Shown piece by piece: positions 1-8,403 of a stretch of DNA of 27,587 bases. The translations under genes were made by a program, and so were the position numbers. The notes below the pieces were generated by a model. The model ran no database searches and was not told the DNA's origin. It saw only the letters and a program-made list of their open reading frames with translations. The stretch covers positions 1 to 27,587 of the forward strand of contig DAITMF010000042.1 in NCBI GenBank assembly GCA_036835325.1, read 5' to 3'. This stretch comes from CAMCHP01 sp036835325. GTDB lineage: Bacteria; Bacteroidota; Bacteroidia; Flavobacteriales_D; Sanyastnellaceae. Within the stretch, counting starts at the first letter, position 1; each line of letters begins with the position of its first letter.

Positions 1-669
1 GTATTGAACGGCTGGCAAATCATTCAAAAGCCCTACGACGATCGCATGCCCGCGTTTGGCCATACCCTCACCTACTTTGTAAACGACAACTGGTCGCTGC
101 ACTCGAATTCGTATGTGGGGCCGCAACTGGGGCACAACACGTTAACCCTTACAGTTACCGGAATCCCCATTAACCTGCCCGGTGCTCCTGTTTTAGGCAA
201 TCAACTGATGCATGATTTGTATGCAAAAGGCCAATTGAGTGAGCGCGTTGAGCTTATTGCAGGGTTTGATGTCGGGGTATGGCAATACGAGCTCGATTTA
301 GGCGCCCTATCAAACGGCCGTATCTGGTTTGCACCTTCGCTTGTAGCTGCTTACAAGACGGGAGAAAAAAGCCGCATAACCCTCCGTCTTGAGCACTTCA
401 ACGATGCCGAAGGAGCATTGGTGAACATTCCGGCACCGGGAGACATTACCCCGGGTGGTCTTTTTCGTCCCAGCGTTTCTCCCATCCACATTACAGGCGC
501 ATCGGTGAACTACGATTACAACCTGTCGGCGTTTGCCAAGTGGCGCATCGAAGCGCGCGGTTTGTACAGCCAAAACAGCATCTTCCCAAAGACCTACGGC
601 TCCAATGCTCCAAATGCAAACACCCTTGTTTTCTTCACCACTTCGCTTTCGGTGCGGCTGTTCAAATGA
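1..669 (+). CDS. Outer-membrane beta-barrel protein, OmpL-like porin family (5' partial)
   Basis: The reading frame is open from the first base, so the true start lies upstream; only the last 222 or so residues are visible. The protein has the alternating hydrophobic/polar pattern and aromatic girdle residues of an outer-membrane beta-barrel, including an early NGWQ motif and strands separated by polar turns. It ends in SVRLFK, a typical final barrel strand. It resembles the putative beta-barrel porin-2 (OmpL-like) family of Bacteroidota, which would place it in the outer membrane as a channel or small-solute porin. The substrate cannot be read from the sequence. The next gene starts about 80 bases downstream with its own -7-like box, so this is probably the last gene of its transcript. 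The barrel call is fairly secure, the family assignment moderate. Confidence 0.7.
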   Translation, partial: VLNGWQIIQKPYDDRMPAFGHTLTYFVNDNWSLHSNSYVGPQLGHNTLTLTVTGIPINLPGAPVLGNQLMHDLYAKGQLSERVELIAGFDVGVWQYELDLGALSNGRIWFAPSLVAAYKTGEKSRITLRLEHFNDAEGALVNIPAPGDITPGGLFRPSVSPIHITGASVNYDYNLSAFAKWRIEARGLYSQNSIFPKTYGSNAPNANTLVFFTTSLSVRLFK

Positions 670-717
670 GTGGGGAAACTCCGTCCATCCATCCCCAAAA
701 AGAATGGTCTGAATGCG

Positions 718-725
718 TAGCTTTG
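718..725 (+). promoter_or_regulatory. Bacteroidota-type -7 box (TAGCTTTG) before the aminotransferase gene
   Basis: TAGCTTTG matches the TAnnTTTG consensus recognised by the Bacteroidota primary sigma factor. It lies 23 bases before the ATG at 749. No clear TTTG -33 element is seen at the usual 19-base spacing. Its position downstream of the ATG at 713 argues that 749 is the real start. Confidence 0.45.
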
Positions 726-748
726 TCGTAGAAAATTCGCCTTCAGGC

Positions 749-1942
749 ATGACCCAAGAATCACAACTGCTATCGCGACTGACCGAATCGGCCACGCTGG
801 CGATGGCGCGCATCAGTCGGGAACTTAAAGAAAAAGGTGTTGACATCGTGTCACTGAGTCTCGGAGAGCCCGATTTTGACACCCCCGACTTCATCAAAGA
901 AGCAGCTTACCAAGCCATCCGCGACAATTTCACGCATTACCCGCCTGTAAACGGCTACCTCGATGTGCGTCAGGCCATTGCCGCGAAATTCAAGCGCGAC
1001 AACAACTTGGAGTACACGGCCGACCAAATTGTGGTGTCAACCGGCGCAAAGCAATCAATTGCAAATGCTGTGTTGGCACTGATCAACCCCGGCGATGAAG
1101 TGTTGTTACCGGCTCCATACTGGGTGAGCTATAGCGAACTTGTGAAGCTTGCAGGCGGAGTTCCGGTAGAAATTGCGACCGACATTGACGCCGACTTCAA
1201 ACTTACACCTGCGCAGCTTGCTTCGGCAATAAATGCCAAAACCCGGATGATCATTTACAGTTCGCCGTGCAACCCTACGGGCTCGGTGTATACGCGCACT
1301 GAGCTGGAAGCATTGGCCAGTGTGTTGCGCGCACACCCGGAGGTGTTCATCATTAGCGATGAGATTTATGAACTCATCAATTTTGGTGAGCCCACTGTGA
1401 GCATGGCTGCACTGGAAGGCATGTACGACCGTACCATCACCGTCAACGGCGTATCAAAAGGCTTTGCCATGACTGGCTGGCGCCTTGGGTACATTGGCGC
1501 CCCGAAGTGGATTGCAGTAGCCTGCGCAAAAATCCAAGGCCAATTCACCAGTTCACCGTGCAGCATCTCACAAAAAGCGACGAAGGCGGCTGTTGAGGCC
1601 GACCCATTGGTGGTAAACTACATGATCGAAGCATTCTTGAAGCGCCGCGATTTGGTGCTGCGCTTGTTGAGCGAAGTTGACCGCTTAAAGTTGAATGTAC
1701 CGCAAGGAGCGTTTTACGTATTCCCTGACTGCTCGGCCTATTTTGGCACTTCGCACGGTGACTACCTGATTACCAACGCCGATGACCTTTGCAACTACCT
1801 CTTGATGGAAGGCCACGTGGCCCTGGTTACCGGAGCAGCGTTTGGCGCACCCAACTGCTTCCGCATTTCATACGCGGCTTCAGAAGCTGAGCTCACCGAA
1901 GCCATGCGACGCATCAAAACGGCACTCGATCGGCTGAAGTAA
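749..1942 (+). CDS. aspC: Aspartate aminotransferase (class I/II, PLP-dependent)
   Basis: This is a fold-type I PLP aminotransferase of the AspC group, interconverting aspartate/2-oxoglutarate and oxaloacetate/glutamate in the cytoplasm. The 397-residue protein has the family's usual length. Visible hallmarks are SLGEPDFDTPD near the N-terminus, the YSSPCNPTG segment, DEIYE, the Schiff-base lysine in VSKGFAMTGWR (Lys237 counted from the ATG at 749) and the FRISYA carboxylate-binding region near the C-terminus. An in-frame ATG at 713 would add 12 residues (MRSFVVENSPSG). I prefer 749 because family members begin right at the MTQ-like segment and a -7 box lies between the two ATGs. The stop is one base before the next ATG, so it is likely co-transcribed with the following kinase gene. 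A closely related specificity (e.g. aromatic) cannot be excluded. Confidence 0.9.
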   Translation: MTQESQLLSRLTESATLAMARISRELKEKGVDIVSLSLGEPDFDTPDFIKEAAYQAIRDNFTHYPPVNGYLDVRQAIAAKFKRDNNLEYTADQIVVSTGAKQSIANAVLALINPGDEVLLPAPYWVSYSELVKLAGGVPVEIATDIDADFKLTPAQLASAINAKTRMIIYSSPCNPTGSVYTRTELEALASVLRAHPEVFIISDEIYELINFGEPTVSMAALEGMYDRTITVNGVSKGFAMTGWRLGYIGAPKWIAVACAKIQGQFTSSPCSISQKATKAAVEADPLVVNYMIEAFLKRRDLVLRLLSEVDRLKLNVPQGAFYVFPDCSAYFGTSHGDYLITNADDLCNYLLMEGHVALVTGAAFGAPNCFRISYAASEAELTEAMRRIKTALDRLK

Positions 1943-1943
1943 A

Positions 1944-2954
1944 ATGGCGACGAAAATAACATCGGCTGAAATACACCGCATCTTTGACGGAATGCGCGAC
2001 TTGCGTGTTTTGGTGGTTGGCGATGTGATGATTGACGCCTATTACTGGGGCAAAGTTGACCGTATTTCGCCCGAAGCTCCCGTACCCGTGGTGCAAATCA
2101 CCAAACGCGAACACCGCCTCGGCGGAGCCGCCAATGTCGCCCTCAATATCAAGGCATTGGGTGCAACGCCTACGATTTGCGCCATTACCGGAAACGACGA
2201 AAAAGGTCCATTGTTTGATGCGCTCTGCGCAGATGCCGGTTTCAAAACCGACGGAGTGGTGCGTTCGCAAAGCCGACCAACCACCCTTAAAACAAGGGTC
2301 ATCAGCGGCTCGCATCACCTTTTGCGGGTCGATGAAGAAAGTACGCGGGCATTGTCGCAAGCCGAAGAAGATGCCTTCCTTGAACGCTGTTTGCCTTTGG
2401 TAAGCCGTCAGCACACCGACGTTGTTATTTTTGAAGACTACAACAAAGGTGTGCTCACTCCGAAGGTGATTCGCGCCATTTCAGACAAAGCACACAGCGC
2501 TCGCATTCCCATAGCGGTAGACCCCAAACGTGATCACTTCTTCACCTATACCGGTGTCACGCTCTTCAAACCCAACCTCAAAGAATTGAGCGAAGGGCTA
2601 AAGCTCGACATCGAACGCGGAAACCGTGACCAAGTGGCGCACGCCATCGATCAATTGACCGATCGTTTGGGCAACGGACTTACCTTGGTCACCTTGTCGG
2701 AGCACGGCGTTGTGATTGGCGATGGCCACGAAAAAATCTTTATTGATGCTCACAAACGCGAAATCCTTGACGTATCAGGCGCGGGTGACACCGTTATCAG
2801 TGTTGCGTCGTTGTGCCTCGCCCTTGGTGCCACACCTGAACTTCTTGCCCGCATCTCAAACCTAGCCGGAGGCCTCGTATGTGAAAAGGTTGGGGTAGTT
2901 CCCATTGACGCACAGCGCTTGCGCGAGGAAGCGCTTAAATTGGTGACCCACTGA
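1944..2954 (+). CDS. PfkB-family kinase, D-glycero-beta-D-manno-heptose-7-phosphate kinase type (HldA/RfaE1-like)
   Basis: This ribokinase/PfkB-fold sugar kinase closely resembles the N-terminal kinase half of HldE (RfaE), which phosphorylates heptose-7-phosphate at C1 in ADP-heptose synthesis for LPS core. Signature stretches are GDVMIDAYYWGKVDR and SPEAPVPVV (residues about 26-50), RLGGAANVA (58-66), VDPKR, FKPNLKE, and DVSGAGDT (276-283) with the catalytic Asp282. At 336 residues it carries only the kinase domain. The cytidylyltransferase-like adenylyltransferase domain of bifunctional HldE (about 475 residues) is absent, so a separate RfaE2/HldC would be needed for ADP-heptose. It begins one base after the aminotransferase stop, and its stop overlaps the next start (TGATG), indicating translational coupling. 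The substrate is inferred from family resemblance; another sugar phosphate is possible. Confidence 0.8.
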   Translation: MATKITSAEIHRIFDGMRDLRVLVVGDVMIDAYYWGKVDRISPEAPVPVVQITKREHRLGGAANVALNIKALGATPTICAITGNDEKGPLFDALCADAGFKTDGVVRSQSRPTTLKTRVISGSHHLLRVDEESTRALSQAEEDAFLERCLPLVSRQHTDVVIFEDYNKGVLTPKVIRAISDKAHSARIPIAVDPKRDHFFTYTGVTLFKPNLKELSEGLKLDIERGNRDQVAHAIDQLTDRLGNGLTLVTLSEHGVVIGDGHEKIFIDAHKREILDVSGAGDTVISVASLCLALGATPELLARISNLAGGLVCEKVGVVPIDAQRLREEALKLVTH

Positions 2955-4783
2955 TGCCACTACAGAAGCTGCGCGAACGAATCAACCTCTTTCTTTACGG
3001 GAACAAAACAACCGTTCTTACGGTTGCGCGTGTGCTCAACGTGCTCATCTCTCTCGGTGCTGTACTGGTGCTCGTGTATTACTACGGATACACGCACACC
3101 ACTGATTCTGAGCAGTTTCTGATGCGCCTAATCAAGTTCAGTTTTGCCTTCTATGTATTCCACTACCTGCTGAGGTTCATCTATGATTTCAAGCCATGGG
3201 AGTTTATTCAACGCACATGGTTTGAAGGCTTGGTGATGTTCTTGCTTACGGTTGAAGCCATTAGTTACAATTTCTTTGATGTGCTCTTGCTTGAGCGCCT
3301 TGCGAGCTTTTTTGGACTTGAGAGTTTTCAGCACGTCAGCACAGTGTTCATTCAAGTATACATTTTCGTGGTCGTACTGATTGGCTTAGGCCGGGGTAGC
3401 GTTGCTTTACCTAGGTACAAACTGAACCCTGCACTGATCTTCATTTTGTCGTTTGCGCTTATCGTACTGGCCGGCACGGGCCTTCTAATGCTCCCCGAGA
3501 TGTCTACCAAAGCGGGTAGCATGAAGTTCATTGACGCCTTGTTCACCTCCACCAGTGCAACTTGTGTGACCGGTTTAATGGTCGAAGACACTGCCGCCTT
3601 CTTCACCTTCAAAGGCCAAATGGTGATCCTCGTTTTGATGAAGCTCGGTGGCTTGAATATCATCGCCTTTGGCTCGTTCTTGGCCTTTGCGTCACGTTTT
3701 GGCGTGCGCCCGAGCCAGCACGAAGTGATTGAAGACTTCGTCAACCGCGACAATACCCTTGGCTCGCAAAGCATCTTCGTGAAAATTGTCGTCTGGGCCA
3801 CCGCCATCGAGTTTCTGGGAGCTGCGATGCTTTTTGTCCTTTGGGAAGATGGCGTGGGTTTTGTGAGTAACGGTCAACGGGCCTTCTACTCGGTTTTCCA
3901 TGCAGTTTCTGCGTTTAACTGCGCCGGTATTTCTCTTTTTTCAGGAGGGATGGGTGACCCATTGGTGTACACCAACTATTTCGTGCATTGGATTATGATT
4001 GGCCTTATGTTTTTTGGGGCTTTGGGGATGGTGGCCATCTTCGAACTCTTCGACCCACCTGCCTTGCGTGAACGCATGAAGTATCCTTGGAAGCGGTTGA
4101 GTTTCACAGCACAAATCGCCCTGTATACTGCCATAGGACTTACCATCATTGGTACAGGCGCCATGCTCCTCTTGGAAAACCGAGGAACGCTAAGTGATCA
4201 AGGTGTGTTTGGAAAAGTTACTGCCGCAGCCTTTCAAGGAGTAAGCTCACGTACCTCCGGACTTAACAGCGTTGACATTGGTTCAATCGGTATGCCGATG
4301 CTCTTCGTTATGATCATATTCATGTTCATTGGGTCGTCGTCAAGCTCTACAGGCGGTGGTATCAAAACCAGCACCTTCGCGGTGATCATGGCCGATGTAT
4401 GGGCAACTATACGCCGTGCAAACCATACTGAACTGCTTAGGCGCACCATCCCGAATGAAATGAAATCGCGTGCCTATGCGGTATTCATGTTCTTTCTACT
4501 TTTCGATGTTATTGGCTTCTTCATTTTGCTAATCACTGAGCCTCACATTGCAAACGACACCAACCACGGCGCCTTGAGTTTGGCGTTTGAACAAGTGTCA
4601 GCCATGAGTACCAATGGCCTTAGCACGGGCATCACCAGTTTGTTGTCTCCTGCCGGAAAAACGTGGATCATCATCAGCATGTTCATTGGGCGCGTTGGCA
4701 CACTCACCGTTGCCTATGCACTGGGCTTCAAAGTTATCAGCAAGAACTACAAGTACCCCATCGGCCACACTATGATCGGCTAA
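2954..4783 (+). CDS. TrkH/KtrB-family potassium uptake channel subunit
   Basis: This inner-membrane potassium-translocating subunit belongs to the Trk/Ktr superfamily. The four pore-loop selectivity segments are visible at residues about 198-208 (TSTSATCVTGL), 320-328 (AFNCAGISL), 432-439 (SRTSGLNS) and 551-559 (MSTNGLSTG). The conserved SSTGGGIKTSTF stretch follows the third loop and GRVGTLT lies near the end. At 609 residues it is longer than typical TrkH (about 480) or KtrB (about 450). The extra roughly 150 N-terminal residues hold about four additional hydrophobic segments before the core, an arrangement I recall as common in Bacteroidota homologues. The ATG overlaps the previous stop by one base. 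No RCK/TrkA regulatory subunit is encoded in the window, so its gating partner must lie elsewhere. Potassium versus sodium selectivity is not certain. Confidence 0.9.
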   Translation: MPLQKLRERINLFLYGNKTTVLTVARVLNVLISLGAVLVLVYYYGYTHTTDSEQFLMRLIKFSFAFYVFHYLLRFIYDFKPWEFIQRTWFEGLVMFLLTVEAISYNFFDVLLLERLASFFGLESFQHVSTVFIQVYIFVVVLIGLGRGSVALPRYKLNPALIFILSFALIVLAGTGLLMLPEMSTKAGSMKFIDALFTSTSATCVTGLMVEDTAAFFTFKGQMVILVLMKLGGLNIIAFGSFLAFASRFGVRPSQHEVIEDFVNRDNTLGSQSIFVKIVVWATAIEFLGAAMLFVLWEDGVGFVSNGQRAFYSVFHAVSAFNCAGISLFSGGMGDPLVYTNYFVHWIMIGLMFFGALGMVAIFELFDPPALRERMKYPWKRLSFTAQIALYTAIGLTIIGTGAMLLLENRGTLSDQGVFGKVTAAAFQGVSSRTSGLNSVDIGSIGMPMLFVMIIFMFIGSSSSSTGGGIKTSTFAVIMADVWATIRRANHTELLRRTIPNEMKSRAYAVFMFFLLFDVIGFFILLITEPHIANDTNHGALSLAFEQVSAMSTNGLSTGITSLLSPAGKTWIIISMFIGRVGTLTVAYALGFKVISKNYKYPIGHTMIG

Positions 4784-4785
4784 AC

Positions 4786-5604
4786 ATGAAGAAACTTCTT
4801 GCGCGTGCCGCATTTGCCATTTCCCCGAAAAAAGTAACCGAACGGGCGCTCAAAACCCTTTCTTTTCCGGGGATTGGACGGATGCGCGACTTTGAAAAAA
4901 CAGCCCTCGATGGCGCACGAAAAAGCACCCGTACTTTTGGCAAATTCACCATCGCTGAGTACCACTGGGGTTTTGGTCCGCGTCGTGCCCTCTTGATTCA
5001 CGGCTGGGAAGGTCGTGCTGCCAACTTCGCTGCACTCGTACCCATTTTGGTCGACGCCGGTTTCACCGTCACTGCATTCGACGCTCCGGCCCACGGTGAA
5101 AGTACGCGAAGTGAAACTACCCTCTTCGACTTCGGAAAACTCGTCACCGAATACCTCCGTGAACAACGCTACGAATTGTTCATCACCCACTCGTTTGGAA
5201 GCGTTCCTCTCAGCTTCGCACTCCAGCAAGTAAGAAGCTACCCCGTAAAAAACATGTTCCTGATCACTTCTCCCAATCGGTTCAGTGATCGCGTACATCA
5301 AGTGGTGAACCAGCTCAACTTCCCGCCGAAACTCGCTGAAAAATTGCTCGATGAATTCAGCAGTCGCTTCAATGTGAATCCGCGGGTACTCAGCGTAGCA
5401 GAGCTCGGAAAGCACATCGCTCCGCTCAAAACCTTAATGGTTCATGGAATCGACGACAAAGTTCTCCCCATTGAATGGAGCCGACAGGTCGCTGAAAAAT
5501 GGCAAAATGTTGAACTGGTAGAACTTGAAGATACCGGACATTACCGAATTTTGTGGGATCAACGCACGCAAGAACTACTTCACCGACTCGTAACTTCATT
5601 GTGA
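4786..5604 (+). CDS. Alpha/beta-hydrolase fold protein
   Basis: This is a 272-residue serine hydrolase of the alpha/beta fold. An HGWEGR oxyanion-hole segment follows strand 3, and FDAPAHGES is the usual cap-side motif. The nucleophile elbow reads THSFGS, with Ser136; the first Gly of the classic GxSxG is replaced by Thr. The acid is probably Asp224 in VHGIDDKVLP and the base His252 in EDTGHYRIL, so the triad looks intact. The ATG at 4786 is two bases after the potassium channel stop and is followed by a basic N-terminus without an obvious signal peptide. The frame is open further upstream, but that part lies inside trkH in another frame and is not protein-like. The protein is probably cytoplasmic, and co-transcription with the upstream genes is likely. 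The substrate cannot be predicted. Confidence 0.8.
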   Translation: MKKLLARAAFAISPKKVTERALKTLSFPGIGRMRDFEKTALDGARKSTRTFGKFTIAEYHWGFGPRRALLIHGWEGRAANFAALVPILVDAGFTVTAFDAPAHGESTRSETTLFDFGKLVTEYLREQRYELFITHSFGSVPLSFALQQVRSYPVKNMFLITSPNRFSDRVHQVVNQLNFPPKLAEKLLDEFSSRFNVNPRVLSVAELGKHIAPLKTLMVHGIDDKVLPIEWSRQVAEKWQNVELVELEDTGHYRILWDQRTQELLHRLVTSL

Positions 5605-5669
5605 ACCCGTGAAAACAATCGGTACTCTGCACTATTTATTAATGGGTTAATCCCCTCAATCCTTTTCCT

Positions 5670-6416
5670 TTGGGAACGAAAGTCACGCCATACGCCTCTG
5701 CCGAAGAACGGGCAAAAAAAGAGCAGGTTGCCGAAATGTTCGACAACATCGCACACAGCTACGATAAGCTCAACCACCTGCTGTCGTTCGGTATTGATAT
5801 CCTTTGGCGCAAAAAAGCCATTCAGATGCTACGCAAACGCAATCCGCAAAACCTGCTCGACGTGGCAACCGGCACCGGAGATTTTGCCCTCGAAGCAGCG
5901 CGTATGGGCATCAGTGCAAAAGAGATTATTGGAGTCGACATTAGCAACGGGATGCTTGAAATCGGCCGCCAAAAAGTCAAGAAGAAAGACCTCTCCCCCA
6001 TCATCGACCTTCGCTACGGTGATTCAGAAAACTTGCCTTTCGATAGCAACTACTTTGATGCTTCAACGTGTGCCTTCGGCGTGCGCAATTTTGAGAACCT
6101 CGAGGCCGGTCTCAGCGAAATCAGCCGCGTTCTGAAGCCCGGTGGGGCGGCTTACATCCTCGAATTTTCAAAGCCCTCATCCTTCCCCTTCAAACAACTC
6201 TACTGGTTTTATTTCAAGGCCATTTTACCATTCGTCGGACGCTTTTTATCGAAAGACCGCCGTGCCTATGATTACCTACCAGAGTCGGTTGCTGCTTTCC
6301 CTGACGGGGATGACTTCCTCGCCATTCTTTCGCGCTGCGGCTTCGCTGAAGTTTCGCGCACTCCGCTAACCGGAGGAATCGCCACCATCTACCTCGGCAT
6401 TAAAGGTAAACCATGA
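5670..6416 (+). CDS. ubiE: Demethylmenaquinone methyltransferase (UbiE/MenG)
   Basis: This SAM-dependent C-methyltransferase performs the last step of menaquinone synthesis. The 248-residue protein has the family's N-terminal KKEQVAEMFDNIAHSYDKLN signature, SAM motif I LDVATGTGD (about 63-71), the acidic motif II end GVDIS (88-92), and the post-motif FGVRNFEN plus SRVLKPGG. The start is a TTG at 5670. No ATG is available in frame downstream of the stop at 5640-5642 until Met23, which already lies in the conserved core, and MGTKVTPYAS matches the normal family N-terminus. There is no Shine-Dalgarno sequence. It begins 65 bases after the hydrolase and overlaps aroA by four bases (ATGA), so ubiE and aroA are almost certainly one transcript. 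Both serve the chorismate-to-menaquinone route. Confidence 0.93.
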   Translation: MGTKVTPYASAEERAKKEQVAEMFDNIAHSYDKLNHLLSFGIDILWRKKAIQMLRKRNPQNLLDVATGTGDFALEAARMGISAKEIIGVDISNGMLEIGRQKVKKKDLSPIIDLRYGDSENLPFDSNYFDASTCAFGVRNFENLEAGLSEISRVLKPGGAAYILEFSKPSSFPFKQLYWFYFKAILPFVGRFLSKDRRAYDYLPESVAAFPDGDDFLAILSRCGFAEVSRTPLTGGIATIYLGIKGKP

Positions 6417-7708
6417 AGTACCGCGTCAGTCGGTCGATGCTCAGCGGAAGGGTCAGCGCTCCAGGCTCGAAAAGCCTCATGCAACGGTTTATCGCCGCTG
6501 CACTGCTCGGACGAGGTACAACGGTTCTGCGCAACCCGCAAGAAAGCGCTGACGCCATTGCTGCCCTTGCAACAGCTGAACTGCTAGGGGCCGACCTCGC
6601 CCAAGACCAACATGGCAACTACCACATTACCGGTGGCAAAATGCCCCCCGATCAACCGCTCAACGTGGGTGAATCAGGCTTGTCAATGCGGCTTTTCACC
6701 CCCATTGCAGCCATGTCGGGTTTCGAAGTCACCATCACCGGTGAAGGCAGCCTGCTTCGCCGTCCGATCGATGCATTTGGCTCCGTTTTCGAGGCCATGG
6801 GCGCACACATCTCCACAAACAACGGCCACCTACCTGTAACGGTGAAAGGGCCACTTACCGGTGGCACGTGCACCCTTGATGGCTCGGTGAGCTCGCAGTT
6901 CTTATCGGGCCTCCTAATGGCACTGCCATTGGCCAAAAATGACAGCACCATCGAAGTCAAAAACCTCAAGAGCACGCCCTACATTGACATGACGCTTGAG
7001 GTGCTTGAACAGTTCGGGGTTGTTGTTACACACAAAAACTACGAACGCTTTCACATCCCCGGGAACCAGCACTACCGGCCTACAGACCTCGTTTGTGAAG
7101 GCGACTGGAGCGGAGCTGCCGCCTTGCTCGTCGCTGCTGCCATTGCAGGTTCAAGCAGCAATGCTACGCTCGGTAAAAACGACGACGGTGTGGTTATTGA
7201 CAATTTGGAAACCACTTACACGCAAGCCGATAGCCGCATTACAGGGGTACTTATGTTTGCAGGTGCACGGCTACTAAACCGCAATGGAAGCATCAGCATG
7301 CATGTCCCAAAACTTCGCGGATTTGAATTTGATGCGACCGATTCACCCGACCTCTTCCCTGTGCTCGCCGCACTCGCAACCGCCTGTGACCGCCCCAGCA
7401 AAATCGCAGGAGTGCACCGCCTTAAACACAAAGAAAGCAACCGCGCCGAAGTCCTTGTAAATGAATTCTCAAAAGCAGGCATCACCATTCGAATTGAAAA
7501 CGACGAGCTGATTGTCGATCCCGGGCTGCCAACCTCGGCTGAACTTGATGCTCACGGCGACCACCGCATCGCAATGGCGGCAGCACTGCTCGGGCTGCGC
7601 AGCGACGGAATTACCATTTCAGGATCTGAAGCCGTTGAAAAATCATTCCCTGAATTCTTTCATATACTACGCGATTTAGGAGCTGAAATACGTCGGATAA
7701 ACGAGTAA
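6413..7708 (+). CDS. aroA: 3-phosphoshikimate 1-carboxyvinyltransferase (EPSP synthase)
   Basis: The enzyme transfers enolpyruvyl from PEP to shikimate-3-phosphate, the sixth shikimate-pathway step, in the cytoplasm. The 431-residue length is standard. Visible motifs are APGSKS (Lys20), GESGLSMRL (86-94, in the position of the classic GNAGTAMRP loop), SSQFLSGLLMALP (160-172), DSPDLFPVLA with catalytic Asp313, HRLKHKESNR (335-344) and HGDHRIAMA (381-389). The PEP-loop variant with Glu-Ser instead of Asn-Ala is, as I recall, seen in Bacteroidota homologues and does not suggest inactivity. The four-base overlap with ubiE points to translational coupling. It is followed by a 130-base spacer and an unrelated gene, so it probably ends the transcript, though no strong T-tailed terminator is visible. 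Confidence 0.95.
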   Translation: MKYRVSRSMLSGRVSAPGSKSLMQRFIAAALLGRGTTVLRNPQESADAIAALATAELLGADLAQDQHGNYHITGGKMPPDQPLNVGESGLSMRLFTPIAAMSGFEVTITGEGSLLRRPIDAFGSVFEAMGAHISTNNGHLPVTVKGPLTGGTCTLDGSVSSQFLSGLLMALPLAKNDSTIEVKNLKSTPYIDMTLEVLEQFGVVVTHKNYERFHIPGNQHYRPTDLVCEGDWSGAAALLVAAAIAGSSSNATLGKNDDGVVIDNLETTYTQADSRITGVLMFAGARLLNRNGSISMHVPKLRGFEFDATDSPDLFPVLAALATACDRPSKIAGVHRLKHKESNRAEVLVNEFSKAGITIRIENDELIVDPGLPTSAELDAHGDHRIAMAAALLGLRSDGITISGSEAVEKSFPEFFHILRDLGAEIRRINE

Positions 7709-7720
7709 TACTATTATTGA

Positions 7721-7755
7721 ATTCCTAAAAGTTTATCTGTGTAGGAATAATCCTA
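7721..7755. repeat. Inverted repeat ATTCCTA/TAGGAAT plus third half-site
   Basis: ATTCCTA at 7721-7727 and TAGGAAT at 7742-7748 are a perfect 7-bp inverted repeat with a 14-base spacer. The right arm also forms a tight second palindrome, TAGGA-ataa-TCCTA (7742-7755). No T-run follows, so it is a poor intrinsic terminator. It may be an operator for the DNA-binding protein encoded downstream, or an mRNA 3'-end hairpin for aroA. Confidence 0.4.
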
Positions 7756-7813
7756 TTTCGTCTAAAAATTGTCAAAAATTCAAAAACCGCATTCCTCGCC
7801 GTTTTGTTAAGCA

Positions 7814-7821
7814 TATATTTG
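7814..7821 (+). promoter_or_regulatory. -7 box (TATATTTG) of the orphan HTH gene
   Basis: TATATTTG is a full match to the Bacteroidota TAnnTTTG -7 element, 17 bases before the ATG at 7839. The -33 position 19 bases upstream has no TTTG. The expected transcript has a leader of roughly a dozen bases. Confidence 0.55.
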
Positions 7822-7838
7822 CAACAAATAATTGAACA

Positions 7839-8387
7839 ATGAGCGATTTGAAAAAGCAATTGGCCGGTATCGGTGATATGAACCACCTTCAGCGTGCTGA
7901 ATTACTATTTAAACTCAATGACAGCGGCAATACACTTGCCGCCATTGCTGAAGCATGTGGTAAATCAACCATTTGGGTGAACAACTACACAAAATTGTAC
8001 TGGTTCCCTCAAAAGTTTAAGTTCTTGCTGACATCAGGGCAAATTGGTTTGATTGAATTGATCAAATCGGTAGCTACTTACAACCAGGCTGACCCCGAGA
8101 AATACGACAAAGCATACAAAGATCTTTTGCAACGCATTGAGGAGAAAAAGAAAAAAGCACCCGTAAAGCGCGGTCGCAAAAAATCTGAAGCTCCGAAACT
8201 TCCCGAATTGAAGCGTTACCACAAAGTCGCTGACTGGATCAAAACCGAACTCGATTCACGCGAAAAACGCACTGCCATTGAATCGCGCGCACTTGACATA
8301 GTGAATTTGATTTTTGAAGGCGGGAAAAAAGAAGAGGTACTTGCAAGCTTGGAAAAAATCACCGAAGGCACTGCCGGACGAAAATAA
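7839..8387 (+). CDS. Orphan ParB/KorB-like helix-turn-helix DNA-binding protein
   Basis: This 182-residue, highly basic cytoplasmic protein appears to be a DNA-binding protein. Residues 31-53 (NTLAAIAEACGKSTIWVNNYTK) read as a helix-turn-helix. The context (GQIGLIELIKSVATYN at 68-82) resembles the HTH region of ParB/KorB family proteins, where a helix after the HTH carries the GQI segment. The N-terminal CTPase/nuclease-like ParB domain is missing. A lysine-rich linker follows (about 101-116), with KRGRKKS looking like a degenerate AT-hook. The C-terminal 60 residues are charged and helical, perhaps for dimerisation. No parA or parS-like site is adjacent. It is a single-gene transcript, with a -7 box before it and a strong terminator after. 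Function is unknown: chromosome organisation or transcription control are inferences only. Confidence 0.65.
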   Translation: MSDLKKQLAGIGDMNHLQRAELLFKLNDSGNTLAAIAEACGKSTIWVNNYTKLYWFPQKFKFLLTSGQIGLIELIKSVATYNQADPEKYDKAYKDLLQRIEEKKKKAPVKRGRKKSEAPKLPELKRYHKVADWIKTELDSREKRTAIESRALDIVNLIFEGGKKEEVLASLEKITEGTAGRK

Positions 8388-8403
8388 CACTGTTTTGGAA
8401 ACG

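Noticed and set aside
1914..2414. Open frame on the minus strand across the aspC/kinase junction
   Set aside because: It runs antisense across two well-supported genes and has no protein-like features.
4780..5415. Long open frame (211 codons) on the minus strand opposite the hydrolase gene
   Set aside because: It lies wholly antisense to a well-supported gene and its product shows no recognisable motif; it is a by-product of codon bias.
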